Assembly (NCBI GenBank): GCA_963844205.1
Contig: CAWJNK010000014.1
Span: 1,116,001 to 1,180,000 of the forward strand
Length of the DNA stretch: 64,000 nt
From: DASSUW01 sp963844205
GTDB lineage: Bacteria > Actinomycetota > Thermoleophilia > Solirubrobacterales > Solirubrobacteraceae
Reading direction: 5' to 3'
Shown: positions 33,010 to 40,660 of the stretch, one piece after another
Numbering within the stretch: the stretch's first letter is position 1
How the letters are laid out: every line of letters starts with the position of its first letter
Translations under genes and position numbers: made by a program
The notes under the pieces: generated by a model
What the model was told of the DNA's origin: nothing
What the model saw: only the letters and a program-made list of their open reading frames with translations
Database searches by the model: none

Positions 33010-34266
33010 TCAGGCGCGCGCGACGGGCCGTGCGTGGCGCCGTAACGTGATCACCTCCTCGACGGCGAGCTCGACGCCGGCCTGCGTGGGATCCCAATGC
33101 GCGACCGGGATGCCGAGCGTCTCGAAGCGCGAGCGCAGGGCGTCCCGCTGAAGCCTCCAGAGCCGGAGCGGGAGGTCGTCGCGACGCCCCTCTCGGAGCG
33201 GCGAGATCTCGAGGACGGCGAGGTCGTACCCGCGGGCGCGCAGGTCGAGCAGCGCGCCGATCCCGCGCTCGTCCAGCAGTGGGGTCAGCGCGATCACCAG
33301 GGCGCGCGCCGGGAGCAGCCGCCGCGGCACGTGGGTGACGCCCTTCCACCGGAAGCTCCGCCGCACCTCGCTGGCGAACAGCGCGTCGAGGATGCGATAC
33401 AGCTGCCGTGCGCCGGGGCTGCCGGTAAGCCAACTCAGCTCCCCGCCGAGGCTCACCAACGCCACACGGTCCCGCCGGGCGAGGTACGTGGAGGCGAGTG
33501 CCGCTGCGGCGCGCACCGCCGCGTCGAGCGTTCCCTCCTCCGCGAGCTGCGCCTCCGCGAAGGTGTCGAGGAACAGCACCAGGTCCGAGCTGTGCTCCGG
33601 ATGCTGGACGTTGACGTACGGCGCGCGGCGGCGCGCGGTCGCGCGCCAGTTGATGCTGCGAGCACGGTCGCCCGGCGCCAGCGGCCGCAGATCGGCGAAC
33701 TCGATCCCCTCGCCCCGCTCGCGCGACACCTGGCTGCCCAGGACCGGCCTCGTACGGAGCGGCGCGACGATCCTGCGCAGCGTTTCGACGCCGGCGTAGA
33801 CCCGAACCTGAGCGGCCTCGCCCAGCGGTCCGTCCAGCGTCGTCGCTCCGAGCCGGTCGCTTGCGCGGCAGATCGCGGGACCGACCTCGTGCACGCCCCA
33901 GCGCCGGGCCGCAAGCTCGAACCTCAGCTCCCGCCGCTCTCCGCGTGGGAGCCAGAACCCGATCGGCATCGGGTCGCTGTCGAGTCGCGCGGAGGTCGTC
34001 AGGTGGACGTCGACGCGCGCACCCGCGCCGCGGTTCTCGACGGCGAGCGTCGCGCGCAGCCGGTCTCCCTCCAGGATGCGGTCGCGGTCCAGCCGCAGAT
34101 CGCCTTCGAGCGCCAGCGGCTCGCCGGCGAGCGCGACCGCGACCACCAGCGCGAACGGCGTCGCGAGGACCGCGAGCTCCGGTCGCCCCGTGACGAGGGA
34201 GACCAGCAGCGCGGTCGCCGCGAGCGCCGCGTACACGCGCAACCGCGGTGACGCCGCGCGTGTCAC
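33010..34266 (-). CDS. DUF58 protein of MoxR operon
   Basis: This 418-aa protein starts at GTG 34266 in a GTGA overlap with moxR. Two N-terminal helices (LRVYAALAATALLVSLVTG, AVLATPFALVVAVAL) are followed by a beta-rich region and the DUF58 signature FADLRPLAPGDRARSINWRA with PYVNVQHPEHSSDLVLFLD. The latter begins a VWA-like domain with a MIDAS-like aspartate. DUF58 proteins are partners of MoxR AAA+ ATPases; the class is thought to work in membrane-associated protein or envelope maturation, but no mechanism is proven. The C-terminus overlaps the next gene region. Confidence 0.88.
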   Translation of the reverse strand: MTRAASPRLRVYAALAATALLVSLVTGRPELAVLATPFALVVAVALAGEPLALEGDLRLDRDRILEGDRLRATLAVENRGAGARVDVHLTTSARLDSDPMPIGFWLPRGERRELRFELAARRWGVHEVGPAICRASDRLGATTLDGPLGEAAQVRVYAGVETLRRIVAPLRTRPVLGSQVSRERGEGIEFADLRPLAPGDRARSINWRATARRRAPYVNVQHPEHSSDLVLFLDTFAEAQLAEEGTLDAAVRAAAALASTYLARRDRVALVSLGGELSWLTGSPGARQLYRILDALFASEVRRSFRWKGVTHVPRRLLPARALVIALTPLLDERGIGALLDLRARGYDLAVLEISPLREGRRDDLPLRLWRLQRDALRSRFETLGIPVAHWDPTQAGVELAVEEVITLRRHARPVARA

Positions 34267-35228
34267 GGCACTCGCACGGGCGGCGCCGGACACCGATCGA
34301 GGCAGTCGCGCACGACGTCCTCGGCCTGCACGCGCTGGATCCAGAGCTCGGGGCGCAGCGTGATCCGATGCGCGAGCGCCGGCACGGCGACGACCTTCAC
34401 GTCGTCGGGCGTGACGTAATCGCGACCCTGTAAGGCCGCTCTGGCCCGCGAGAGCTTGAGCAGCGCGAGCGTGCCGCGCGGGCTGGCTCCCACCTGCACC
34501 TGGGAGCTCTCGCGCGTGGCGGTGACGAGGTCGACCGAATAGGCGAGGATTCCCTCGTCGGCGTGCACGCGCTCGACCGCGCGCTGCATCGCCAGCAGCT
34601 CCTCGCGTTCGACGACGGTCTCCAGCTCGACCTCGTCCTGGCCGCGCTCCAGCCGCCGGGCGAGCAGCTCGAGTTCGGCCGCGCGGCTCGGATACCCGAT
34701 GCCGACCCGCATCAGGAAGCGGTCTAGCTGCGCCTCCGGCAACGGGTAGGTGCCCTCGTATTCGATCGGGTTCTGCGTCGCGAGGACCAGGAACGGGCGC
34801 TCGAGCTCCCTCGTGCCGTCCTCGCTCGTGACCTGGCGTTCCTGCATGGCCTCCAGCAGCGCAGCCTGCGTCTTCGGCGGCGCGCGATTGATCTCGTCGC
34901 CGAGCAGGATGTGAGTGAAGATCGGTCCGGGCTGGAAGCGAAGGTCGCCGATGCGCTCGTCGTAGATCGCCGATCCGGTGATGTCCGACGGCATGAGGTC
35001 GGGGGTGAACTGGACGCGGGCGAACCGGAGGCTGGTCACCGCGGCGAACGAACGGGCGATCAGCGTCTTGGCGAGCCCCGGGTTGTCCTCGATCAGCACG
35101 TGCCCGTCGGCCAGGAGCCCGAGCAGGATGAGCTCGAGCGCGTCGCGCTTGCCCACGACGGCCCGCTCCACCTCGCCGAGGATCCGGGCGGTGCGGTCCC
35201 CGAGCTCGGCGGAGGAGGAGAAGCTCAG
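34263..35228 (-). CDS. MoxR-type AAA+ ATPase
   Basis: Walker A is LIEDNPGLAKTLIARSF, Walker B is HILLGDEINRAPPKTQAALL, sensor 1 is FLVLATQNPIEYEGTYPLPE, and the MoxR lid includes VGASPRGTLALLKLSRARA. The likely start is CTG 35228 (321 aa): it overlaps the upstream stop as CTGA, has GGAGG just before it, and adds the conserved helix AELGDRTARILGEVERAVVG. The first in-frame GTG, at 35171, would cut into that helix. MoxR proteins act as chaperone-like remodelers for the DUF58/VWA proteins encoded beside them. Confidence 0.9.
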   Translation of the reverse strand: MSFSSSAELGDRTARILGEVERAVVGKRDALELILLGLLADGHVLIEDNPGLAKTLIARSFAAVTSLRFARVQFTPDLMPSDITGSAIYDERIGDLRFQPGPIFTHILLGDEINRAPPKTQAALLEAMQERQVTSEDGTRELERPFLVLATQNPIEYEGTYPLPEAQLDRFLMRVGIGYPSRAAELELLARRLERGQDEVELETVVEREELLAMQRAVERVHADEGILAYSVDLVTATRESSQVQVGASPRGTLALLKLSRARAALQGRDYVTPDDVKVVAVPALAHRITLRPELWIQRVQAEDVVRDCLDRCPAPPVRVP

Positions 35229-35638
35229 AGCGCCTCCAGCCGGTCGAGCACTGCCTCGAGCTCGCGCGGGGCGACGCCGCGGGCGCGGCCGTCACGCGGC
35301 GGCGGACGGTCCGGACGCACGAGCTCCCACACCTCGGGCCCCAGCAGCCGCCGGGCCTCGTCGTGGTCGCGGCGCAGCTGCACGCCCCGCCGGGCGAGAC
35401 GCGCCTCCGCGATCTCCGCCAGCATCGGCCGTAGCTGGGTGTGCGCCGTGAGGCCGCTCTCGCCCGAGCGATCGACGATCCGCTCGATCCGGAGCAGCTG
35501 ACTCGGCGGCGACGTCCTCTGGGGTCGTGGCCGTGCCGCCGGCGGGCGGTTCGCGGCGGGCAGCCGAGCCGCGAGGGCGGCGACGCTGATCACCGTCGCA
35601 ATCGCGCCGACCGTGACGAAGAAGGCCTCGAGCGTCAC
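35225..35638 (-). CDS. Small membrane-anchored protein of the MoxR/DUF4129 cluster
   Basis: This 137-aa protein starts at GTG 35638. One N-terminal helix (LEAFFVTVGAIATVISVAAL) is followed by a Pro/Arg-rich linker and a soluble charged region, with LRPMLAEIAEARLARRGVQL and ARRLLGPEVWELVRPDRPPP. This sequence pattern recurs in actinobacterial MoxR operons beside DUF4129 proteins. No function is known. It is the first gene of the minus-strand operon and diverges from the DUF4129 gene across 60 bp. Confidence 0.72.
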   Translation of the reverse strand: MTLEAFFVTVGAIATVISVAALAARLPAANRPPAARPRPQRTSPPSQLLRIERIVDRSGESGLTAHTQLRPMLAEIAEARLARRGVQLRRDHDEARRLLGPEVWELVRPDRPPPRDGRARGVAPRELEAVLDRLEAL

Positions 35639-35698
35639 CGCACGACGGTATCCGAGCGGGCGCCGGGGCGCGACTAAGGCCACTAAGCTCGCCGAGCG

Positions 35699-36484
35699 AT
35701 GCGCGTTCGACCGGCAGCCGCCGTGATCGTGCTCTCGGCGCTGATTTGCGTCGTCGCCGTTGCGGGCGACGGGCCGATCCGGGAGCGACCGGAGCCGTAC
35801 GTGCCGAGCCGCAGCGAGCTGATCGAGGTCGGCGTGATCACGTCGGGCTTCCCGGTGCCGGGAGCGCTGCCTCCGGAGATATTCCCGCCCGAGTCGTACG
35901 GGCTCGGCCCGCCGGGCCCGCCGGCCTGGCTGTGGTGGCTGCTCGGGGCGATCGGCGCCGCCGGAGCCCTCTGGATCGCTGTGCGGATCGTCCGCGAGCT
36001 CATGCGCGTCCGCTGGCGCCTGCCGCGCCTCGGAGGCTGGCGGTGGCGGTGGCGCCGGCGGGCTCGGACCGCGCCGGACGAGCAACCGACGACCGAGCCG
36101 GCTCAGGTCGTGCACGACGAGGCGCAGATCGCGCGAGAAGCGGTCGACGCGGCGCTCGCTCCGCTGCGCGAACCGGCCGACCCTCGCGCCGCCGTCATCG
36201 AGGCGTACGCACGGCTGGAGCACGTGCTCGCGGAGCGGGAGCTGGGCCCGCGGACCGCCGAGGCGCCGCGCGAGTACCTCAGGCGCGTCATGCGCGAACA
36301 CGGGATGCCGGAGGAGTCGCTCACGACGCTGACGGCGCTGTTCGAGGAGGCACGCTTCAGCCGGCATCCGATTCCCGAATCCGCGCAGCGCCGCGCCGCG
36401 AGCGAGCTCAGGACCGCACGTGCCGCGCTTGCTCCTCAGCGGACTGCGCCCAGCTCTCCATCCCCAGCTCCCGATAGGCCGTGA
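35699..36484 (+). CDS. DUF4129 domain membrane protein
   Basis: This 261-aa protein starts at ATG 35699. An N-terminal signal-like helix (AAAVIVLSALICVVAVAG), a short external segment, a second helix (WLWWLLGAIGAAGALWIAV) and a basic cytoplasmic stretch lead into the DUF4129 domain. That domain contains DPRAAVIEAYARLEHVLAER, the diagnostic A-V-I-x-x-Y-x-x-M/L-E pattern, then RTAEAPREYLRRVM and LFEEARFSRHPI. DUF4129 is normally fused to or beside a transglutaminase in MoxR loci. The last 77 bp overlap the 3' end of the opposing BTAD regulator gene. Confidence 0.85.
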   Translation: MRVRPAAAVIVLSALICVVAVAGDGPIRERPEPYVPSRSELIEVGVITSGFPVPGALPPEIFPPESYGLGPPGPPAWLWWLLGAIGAAGALWIAVRIVRELMRVRWRLPRLGGWRWRWRRRARTAPDEQPTTEPAQVVHDEAQIAREAVDAALAPLREPADPRAAVIEAYARLEHVLAERELGPRTAEAPREYLRRVMREHGMPEESLTTLTALFEEARFSRHPIPESAQRRAASELRTARAALAPQRTAPSSPSPAPDRP

Positions 36485-39400
36485 CCGCCGTAGCGAGCAA
36501 CTCGAGCGCCCGCCGCTTGTCACCGGGCTGGCCGCGTGCGAGCAGCATGCGGCCGTAGTCGTCCTGGGTGTGGGCCAGCCAGGGGCGAGCACCTATCCGT
36601 GCGTTCATCGCGATCGCGTCCTCGAACTGCGCGGCTGCCTCGTCCCAGCGCGAGGTCGTCGTGGCGAGGATGCCGAGATAGCGCGCGACCGGGCCGAGGG
36701 CGACCTCTCCCGCCGCCATCGCATTCACGCGCGGGTACGGTGCCAGCAGCCGATAGAGAACGGTCGCACGGTCGCGGTCGTGCAGGCACGCCGCGACCTC
36801 CGCGAGGATCGAGAGGCAGAAGAGCCACTCTCCGTCGCGCGGCAGCGCGGCGAACTCCCCCTCGGCGAGCTCGTCGAAGGTTCCGCGTGCCTCGTTCACC
36901 CGTCCCAGCTCGCACTCGAGCAGCGGGATGAAGCAGCGGAACGACCGGTACCCCGGGTATGCGTCCACGGCTTCGCGGATGAGGCCTTCGATCTCCGACA
37001 GGCGGCCCTGCGCACGGCGCAGGATGAACATCCCCAGTCGGTATGAGCAGTCGGCGTCCGCGCTGCGGGCATGCCCCGATCGCAGGGCCATCTCTTCGAG
37101 CTGCTCCGCACGCGCGAACTCTCCCCGGAGCAGCGCCCAGAGCGCGTTCTGCATGACGCCCTGCCACCGCGGTGCCGCCTGGCCCAGCTGCCCGGCCAGT
37201 GCGTCGTAGGCGGTGTCCGCGGTCTCGGCCTCGTCCGCGAGCGTGAGCCAGCCCACGACGCCTTTCAGCGTGAGCGCATCGAGTGCGACGTCGGTCGAGC
37301 CGGTCTCGTCGGCCAGCCGACTGACCTCCTCGGCGATCGCGACGAGCTCGCCCACGTCGGGTCCCCAGGTGGCCGTGAAGAGGCTCGTGAGCGTGTAGGC
37401 GAGCGTTTCCTTGTCGCCGAGGCGCCGAGCGATCTCCACGGCTTCCCGGCTCAGCGAGGACCGCGGCTCGAGCAACGGCTCGTCCCGGAGGGCGCCCGCC
37501 AGACGCGCGAGCAGCCTCGCCCTGAGCATCGGCCGTTCCTCGCCGACCACCGTCAACGCCTCCTCGAGCAGAGGCACGAGGCGGGTGTCGCCGCCGGCCC
37601 GCTGCCAGCTGGCGTAACCGCCGTAGCCGAGAGCGGCCCGTGCGAACGTCTCGGGCAGGCGCGCCCTCCTCGCAAGATCGCAGGCGGCCAGGATCATCTC
37701 CTTGGCATCGGCCACGCTCCCGGCCTTGGCGAGCGCGTCGCCGCATGCCAGCAGCAGGTCGCTGCGCGCCGAGGGATCGACGGGCGGCTGCGCGACGAGC
37801 GCCTCGAGCGCCAGCCGGAAGAGACGAGCGGCCTCTTGGTAGGCCAGCAGGTCGAGCGCGCGGTCCGCGGCTTGGCGGGCGTAGCGCAGCCCCTTGTCGT
37901 GCTCGCCGGCGGCGATCGCGTGCTGCGCGAGGTCCGCGAGGTGCGGCCCTGGGCGCTCGTCGTCGAGCTGCTCGAGCGCCGCGACGGCAAGCTGGTGAAG
38001 CCGGACGCGGCGGGCGCTCGTGAGCCCGTCGTAGAGCGTGTCGCGGATGAGCACGTGGGCGAAGCGAAGGCGCCCGGGGGAATCCGGGAGGTCGGAGACG
38101 ACGCGCGCGTCGATCGCCTCGTCGAGCCATTCGAGCAGCTCGTCGCCCGAGACGCCCCCCAGTCGGGCGAGCACGTCGAGCGCGAACTCGCGACCGAGCA
38201 CGGAGGCGAGGAGCAGCAGCCGGTTGCTCTCCTGTGGGAGATGGGTGAGCCGCCGGGCGATCACATCGCGGACGCTCTGTGGGATCGTCAGCGGCGTCGC
38301 GTCGGACAGGGCGCCTTCGACTGACAGCAGACGCACCGTCTCGCCGACGAACAGCGGATTGCCGTCGGTCTGCCCGTGGAGCGCGGCCGCGAGCCGCGGT
38401 GACGGGTTCTCCGATGCCGACAGCTCCAGGTACTCGGCGACCTCGGACTCGCTGAGACCTTCCAGCGAGAGCCGGCGGGTGACCGGCTCGCGAGCGACCT
38501 CGGCGAGCATCTCGGTCAGCGGCCCGGCAGGACGTGGGTCGACGTTGCGATAGGCGCCGAGGATCAGCAGGCGGGTCGAGTCGAGCTCTCGTGCAACGAA
38601 GCGCAGCAGCAGGAGCGAGGGGGCATCGGCCGCGTGCAGGTCGTCGAGGACGAGCACGATCGGGCGGTCCGCGGCCGCGTTGCGCAGGAACTCGGCGGTC
38701 GCCTCGAAGAGGCGGAAGCGCGCGCCTTCCGGGTCGACCGACGGCGGCGGCAGGTCGGGGAAGCGCTGCCGTAGGTCGGGCACGATCTGCGCGACCTCCG
38801 GTGCGCCGGCCCCGAGCTGGGCGCTCAGCGCCGCGGCGTCGCCATCGCGGACGTAGGCGCGCAACGCCTGCGTCCAGGGCCAGTATGCGGGCGCCCCACC
38901 CGCCTCCCAGCAGCGGCCGATCAGCACCCGCGCGCCGCGGGCGCGGGCGCGCGCGGACAGCTCCTCCGCCAGCCGGCTCTTGCCGATGCCGGGTTCGCCC
39001 TCGAGCAGGCACAGGCGCCCGCGTGACCCGAACGCGTCTTCGAGGGCGGCGACGAGCTCGGCGAGCTCGCGTTCGCGACCGACGAAGGCTCCGCGGGGGG
39101 TGTCGGCCCGCGCCGGCTCCGTTAGAGCCCGGTCGAGTGCGGGGTCCTGCTCGAGGATCGCCTGGTGCAGCTCGCGCAGTCGGCGTCCGGGCTCGATGCC
39201 GAGCTGTCGCACGAGGGCGGCGCGTGCCGACCGGAAGGCCTCGAGCGCTTCGGCCTGTCGGCCCGAGCGGTAGAGCGCCAGCATCAGCTGGCCGCGCAGA
39301 CGCTCCCGAAGCGGGTGGGCGGCGGTCAGGCTCTCCAGCTCCGCGACGACCTCGCTGTCGCGGCCGAGCGCGAGGTCGGCCTCGATCCTGTGCTCGAGCG

Positions 39401-39857
39401 CCGCCAGACGCGACTCCTCCAGGCGGGCGCACTCGGCCTGCGCGAACGGCTCATAGGCGAGATCTGCGAGCGGTGCCCCGCGCCACAGCGCGAGCGCATC
39501 GGCTAGCAGCCGCGCCGCTCGCTCCGGCCCCGCGCTCCTCGCCTCGGCGACGAGCCGCTCGAACCGCGCGAGGTCGAGCTCGGACGGATCCACCCGCACC
39601 ACGTAGCCCGGGGTCCGCGTCTCGAGCCGCCCGTCTCCGAGCTCCTTGCGCAGCCTCGAGACATAGGTCTGGACGCTCTTGGCGACCGTCGCAGGCGGCG
39701 AAGCCCCCCACAGCTCGTCGATCAACCGCTCCGTCGCGACCACCTCGTTGGCATGCAACAGCAACACGGCCAGCAGCGACCGCTGCTTGCTCCCGCCCAG
39801 CGCCAGCGGCCGGTCGTCCTCGACGACCTCCAACGGGCCGAGAAGCCGGAAATCCAT
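36408..39857 (-). CDS. BTAD/SARP-type regulator with AAA ATPase and TPR regions
   Basis: This 1149-aa protein starts at ATG 39857. Residues ~1-95 are an OmpR-like winged helix (LGPLEVVEDDRPLALGGSKQ, then SVQTYVSRLRKELGDGRLE). Residues ~95-240 are the BTAD helical domain (LDLARFERLVAEAR, GQLMLALYRSGRQAEALEAF). A STAND-type ATPase follows, with FVGRERELAELVAALED, Walker A LLEGEPGIGKSRLAEEL and Walker B IVLVLDDLHAADAPS. The last ~500 residues are TPR-like helical repeats. Such proteins are signal-integrating transcription activators of secondary metabolism or stress genes. No biosynthetic cluster is adjacent, so the target is unknown. Its 3' end overlaps the DUF4129 gene. Confidence 0.88.
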   Translation of the reverse strand: MDFRLLGPLEVVEDDRPLALGGSKQRSLLAVLLLHANEVVATERLIDELWGASPPATVAKSVQTYVSRLRKELGDGRLETRTPGYVVRVDPSELDLARFERLVAEARSAGPERAARLLADALALWRGAPLADLAYEPFAQAECARLEESRLAALEHRIEADLALGRDSEVVAELESLTAAHPLRERLRGQLMLALYRSGRQAEALEAFRSARAALVRQLGIEPGRRLRELHQAILEQDPALDRALTEPARADTPRGAFVGRERELAELVAALEDAFGSRGRLCLLEGEPGIGKSRLAEELSARARARGARVLIGRCWEAGGAPAYWPWTQALRAYVRDGDAAALSAQLGAGAPEVAQIVPDLRQRFPDLPPPSVDPEGARFRLFEATAEFLRNAAADRPIVLVLDDLHAADAPSLLLLRFVARELDSTRLLILGAYRNVDPRPAGPLTEMLAEVAREPVTRRLSLEGLSESEVAEYLELSASENPSPRLAAALHGQTDGNPLFVGETVRLLSVEGALSDATPLTIPQSVRDVIARRLTHLPQESNRLLLLASVLGREFALDVLARLGGVSGDELLEWLDEAIDARVVSDLPDSPGRLRFAHVLIRDTLYDGLTSARRVRLHQLAVAALEQLDDERPGPHLADLAQHAIAAGEHDKGLRYARQAADRALDLLAYQEAARLFRLALEALVAQPPVDPSARSDLLLACGDALAKAGSVADAKEMILAACDLARRARLPETFARAALGYGGYASWQRAGGDTRLVPLLEEALTVVGEERPMLRARLLARLAGALRDEPLLEPRSSLSREAVEIARRLGDKETLAYTLTSLFTATWGPDVGELVAIAEEVSRLADETGSTDVALDALTLKGVVGWLTLADEAETADTAYDALAGQLGQAAPRWQGVMQNALWALLRGEFARAEQLEEMALRSGHARSADADCSYRLGMFILRRAQGRLSEIEGLIREAVDAYPGYRSFRCFIPLLECELGRVNEARGTFDELAEGEFAALPRDGEWLFCLSILAEVAACLHDRDRATVLYRLLAPYPRVNAMAAGEVALGPVARYLGILATTTSRWDEAAAQFEDAIAMNARIGARPWLAHTQDDYGRMLLARGQPGDKRRALELLATAVTAYRELGMESWAQSAEEQARHVRS

Positions 39858-39984
39858 GGGGTTGAGCCGACCGTATCGGCGCATCGACCGCGCGTCTACC
39901 GCGCACCTCCGTCCCCGTCTACCGGCGCCACGGACAGTGCCTGGCACAGGACCGCACCCGGCGGTCACGACCAGGAGGAGCACG

Positions 39985-40386
39985 ATGCGCCACCACCGAC
40001 TCATCCACGCCGCGGCACTCGGCCTCGCCGTCGCCGCCATCGCCGCCCCGACGGCAGCGGCCCAGCAGGACCTGCGTTCACCGGACGCCCGCGACGCCGC
40101 GCTGTCGCAGGAGCCGCGCGCCGACAACCCGTGGCAGGACGTGCGCTCGCCGGTGCAGGATCTCCGCTCGGCCGACACCCGCGACCACGCCGCCGGACGC
40201 GGCACCTTCAACGCGCCCGAGGTGGTCGTCGTCAAGGTGCCGCAGCCCTCGCCGGCCGCCGACGGCGGCATCGAGTGGGGCGACGCCGGCGTCGGCGCCG
40301 CCTTCCTGTTCGGACTGCTCGCGCTCGGCGGCAGCGCGGCGATCGCGCACCGCCGCCGCGACCACCGCCTGAGCCATGCCAACTGA
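39985..40386 (+). CDS. Small secreted, C-terminally anchored protein of unknown function
   Basis: This 133-aa protein starts at ATG 39985 behind AGGAGG. A signal peptide (LIHAAALGLAVAAIAAPTAA, cleaved near AQQ) precedes a low-complexity Asp/Arg-rich region with an imperfect repeat: QDLRSPDARDAA, then QDVRSPVQDLRSADTRDHA. A C-terminal helix (VGAAFLFGLLALGGSAAIA) plus a basic tail RRRDHRLSHAN gives a membrane anchor. It diverges from the BTAD regulator gene. No family function is known. Confidence 0.68.
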   Translation: MRHHRLIHAAALGLAVAAIAAPTAAAQQDLRSPDARDAALSQEPRADNPWQDVRSPVQDLRSADTRDHAAGRGTFNAPEVVVVKVPQPSPAADGGIEWGDAGVGAAFLFGLLALGGSAAIAHRRRDHRLSHAN

Positions 40387-40660
40387 ATCGACGAGCCGGT
40401 GGAGCGCCCTGCTCGCGCTCCCCAGCCGCCTCCTCGCCGCCTTGGCGGACAGCACGCGGGGTTGGCGGCGCGGGTGCGGGCTGTGACCGACGTGTTGCGG
40501 TAGTCAGAGCTTGCAAGCGGCCGCCACCGTGCGGCCGCCCGCCGCCTCACATCAGCGCCGCAGCGTACGGCTAGCCGCCCCTCCGGGCACCAGCGCGCGG
40601 AGCAACACACGCAGGGAGGCCGGATGGGAGGCGCGCGGCGGGACGGCCAGAGTGCACCGC
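40387..40660. other. Intergenic region with GC-rich hairpin
   Basis: GCGGCCGC at 40517-40524 and again at 40531-40538, separated by CACCGT, can form an 8-bp stem and may terminate transcription of the small secreted gene. The rest shows no gene; the promoter of the downstream hydrolase should lie here. Confidence 0.4.
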
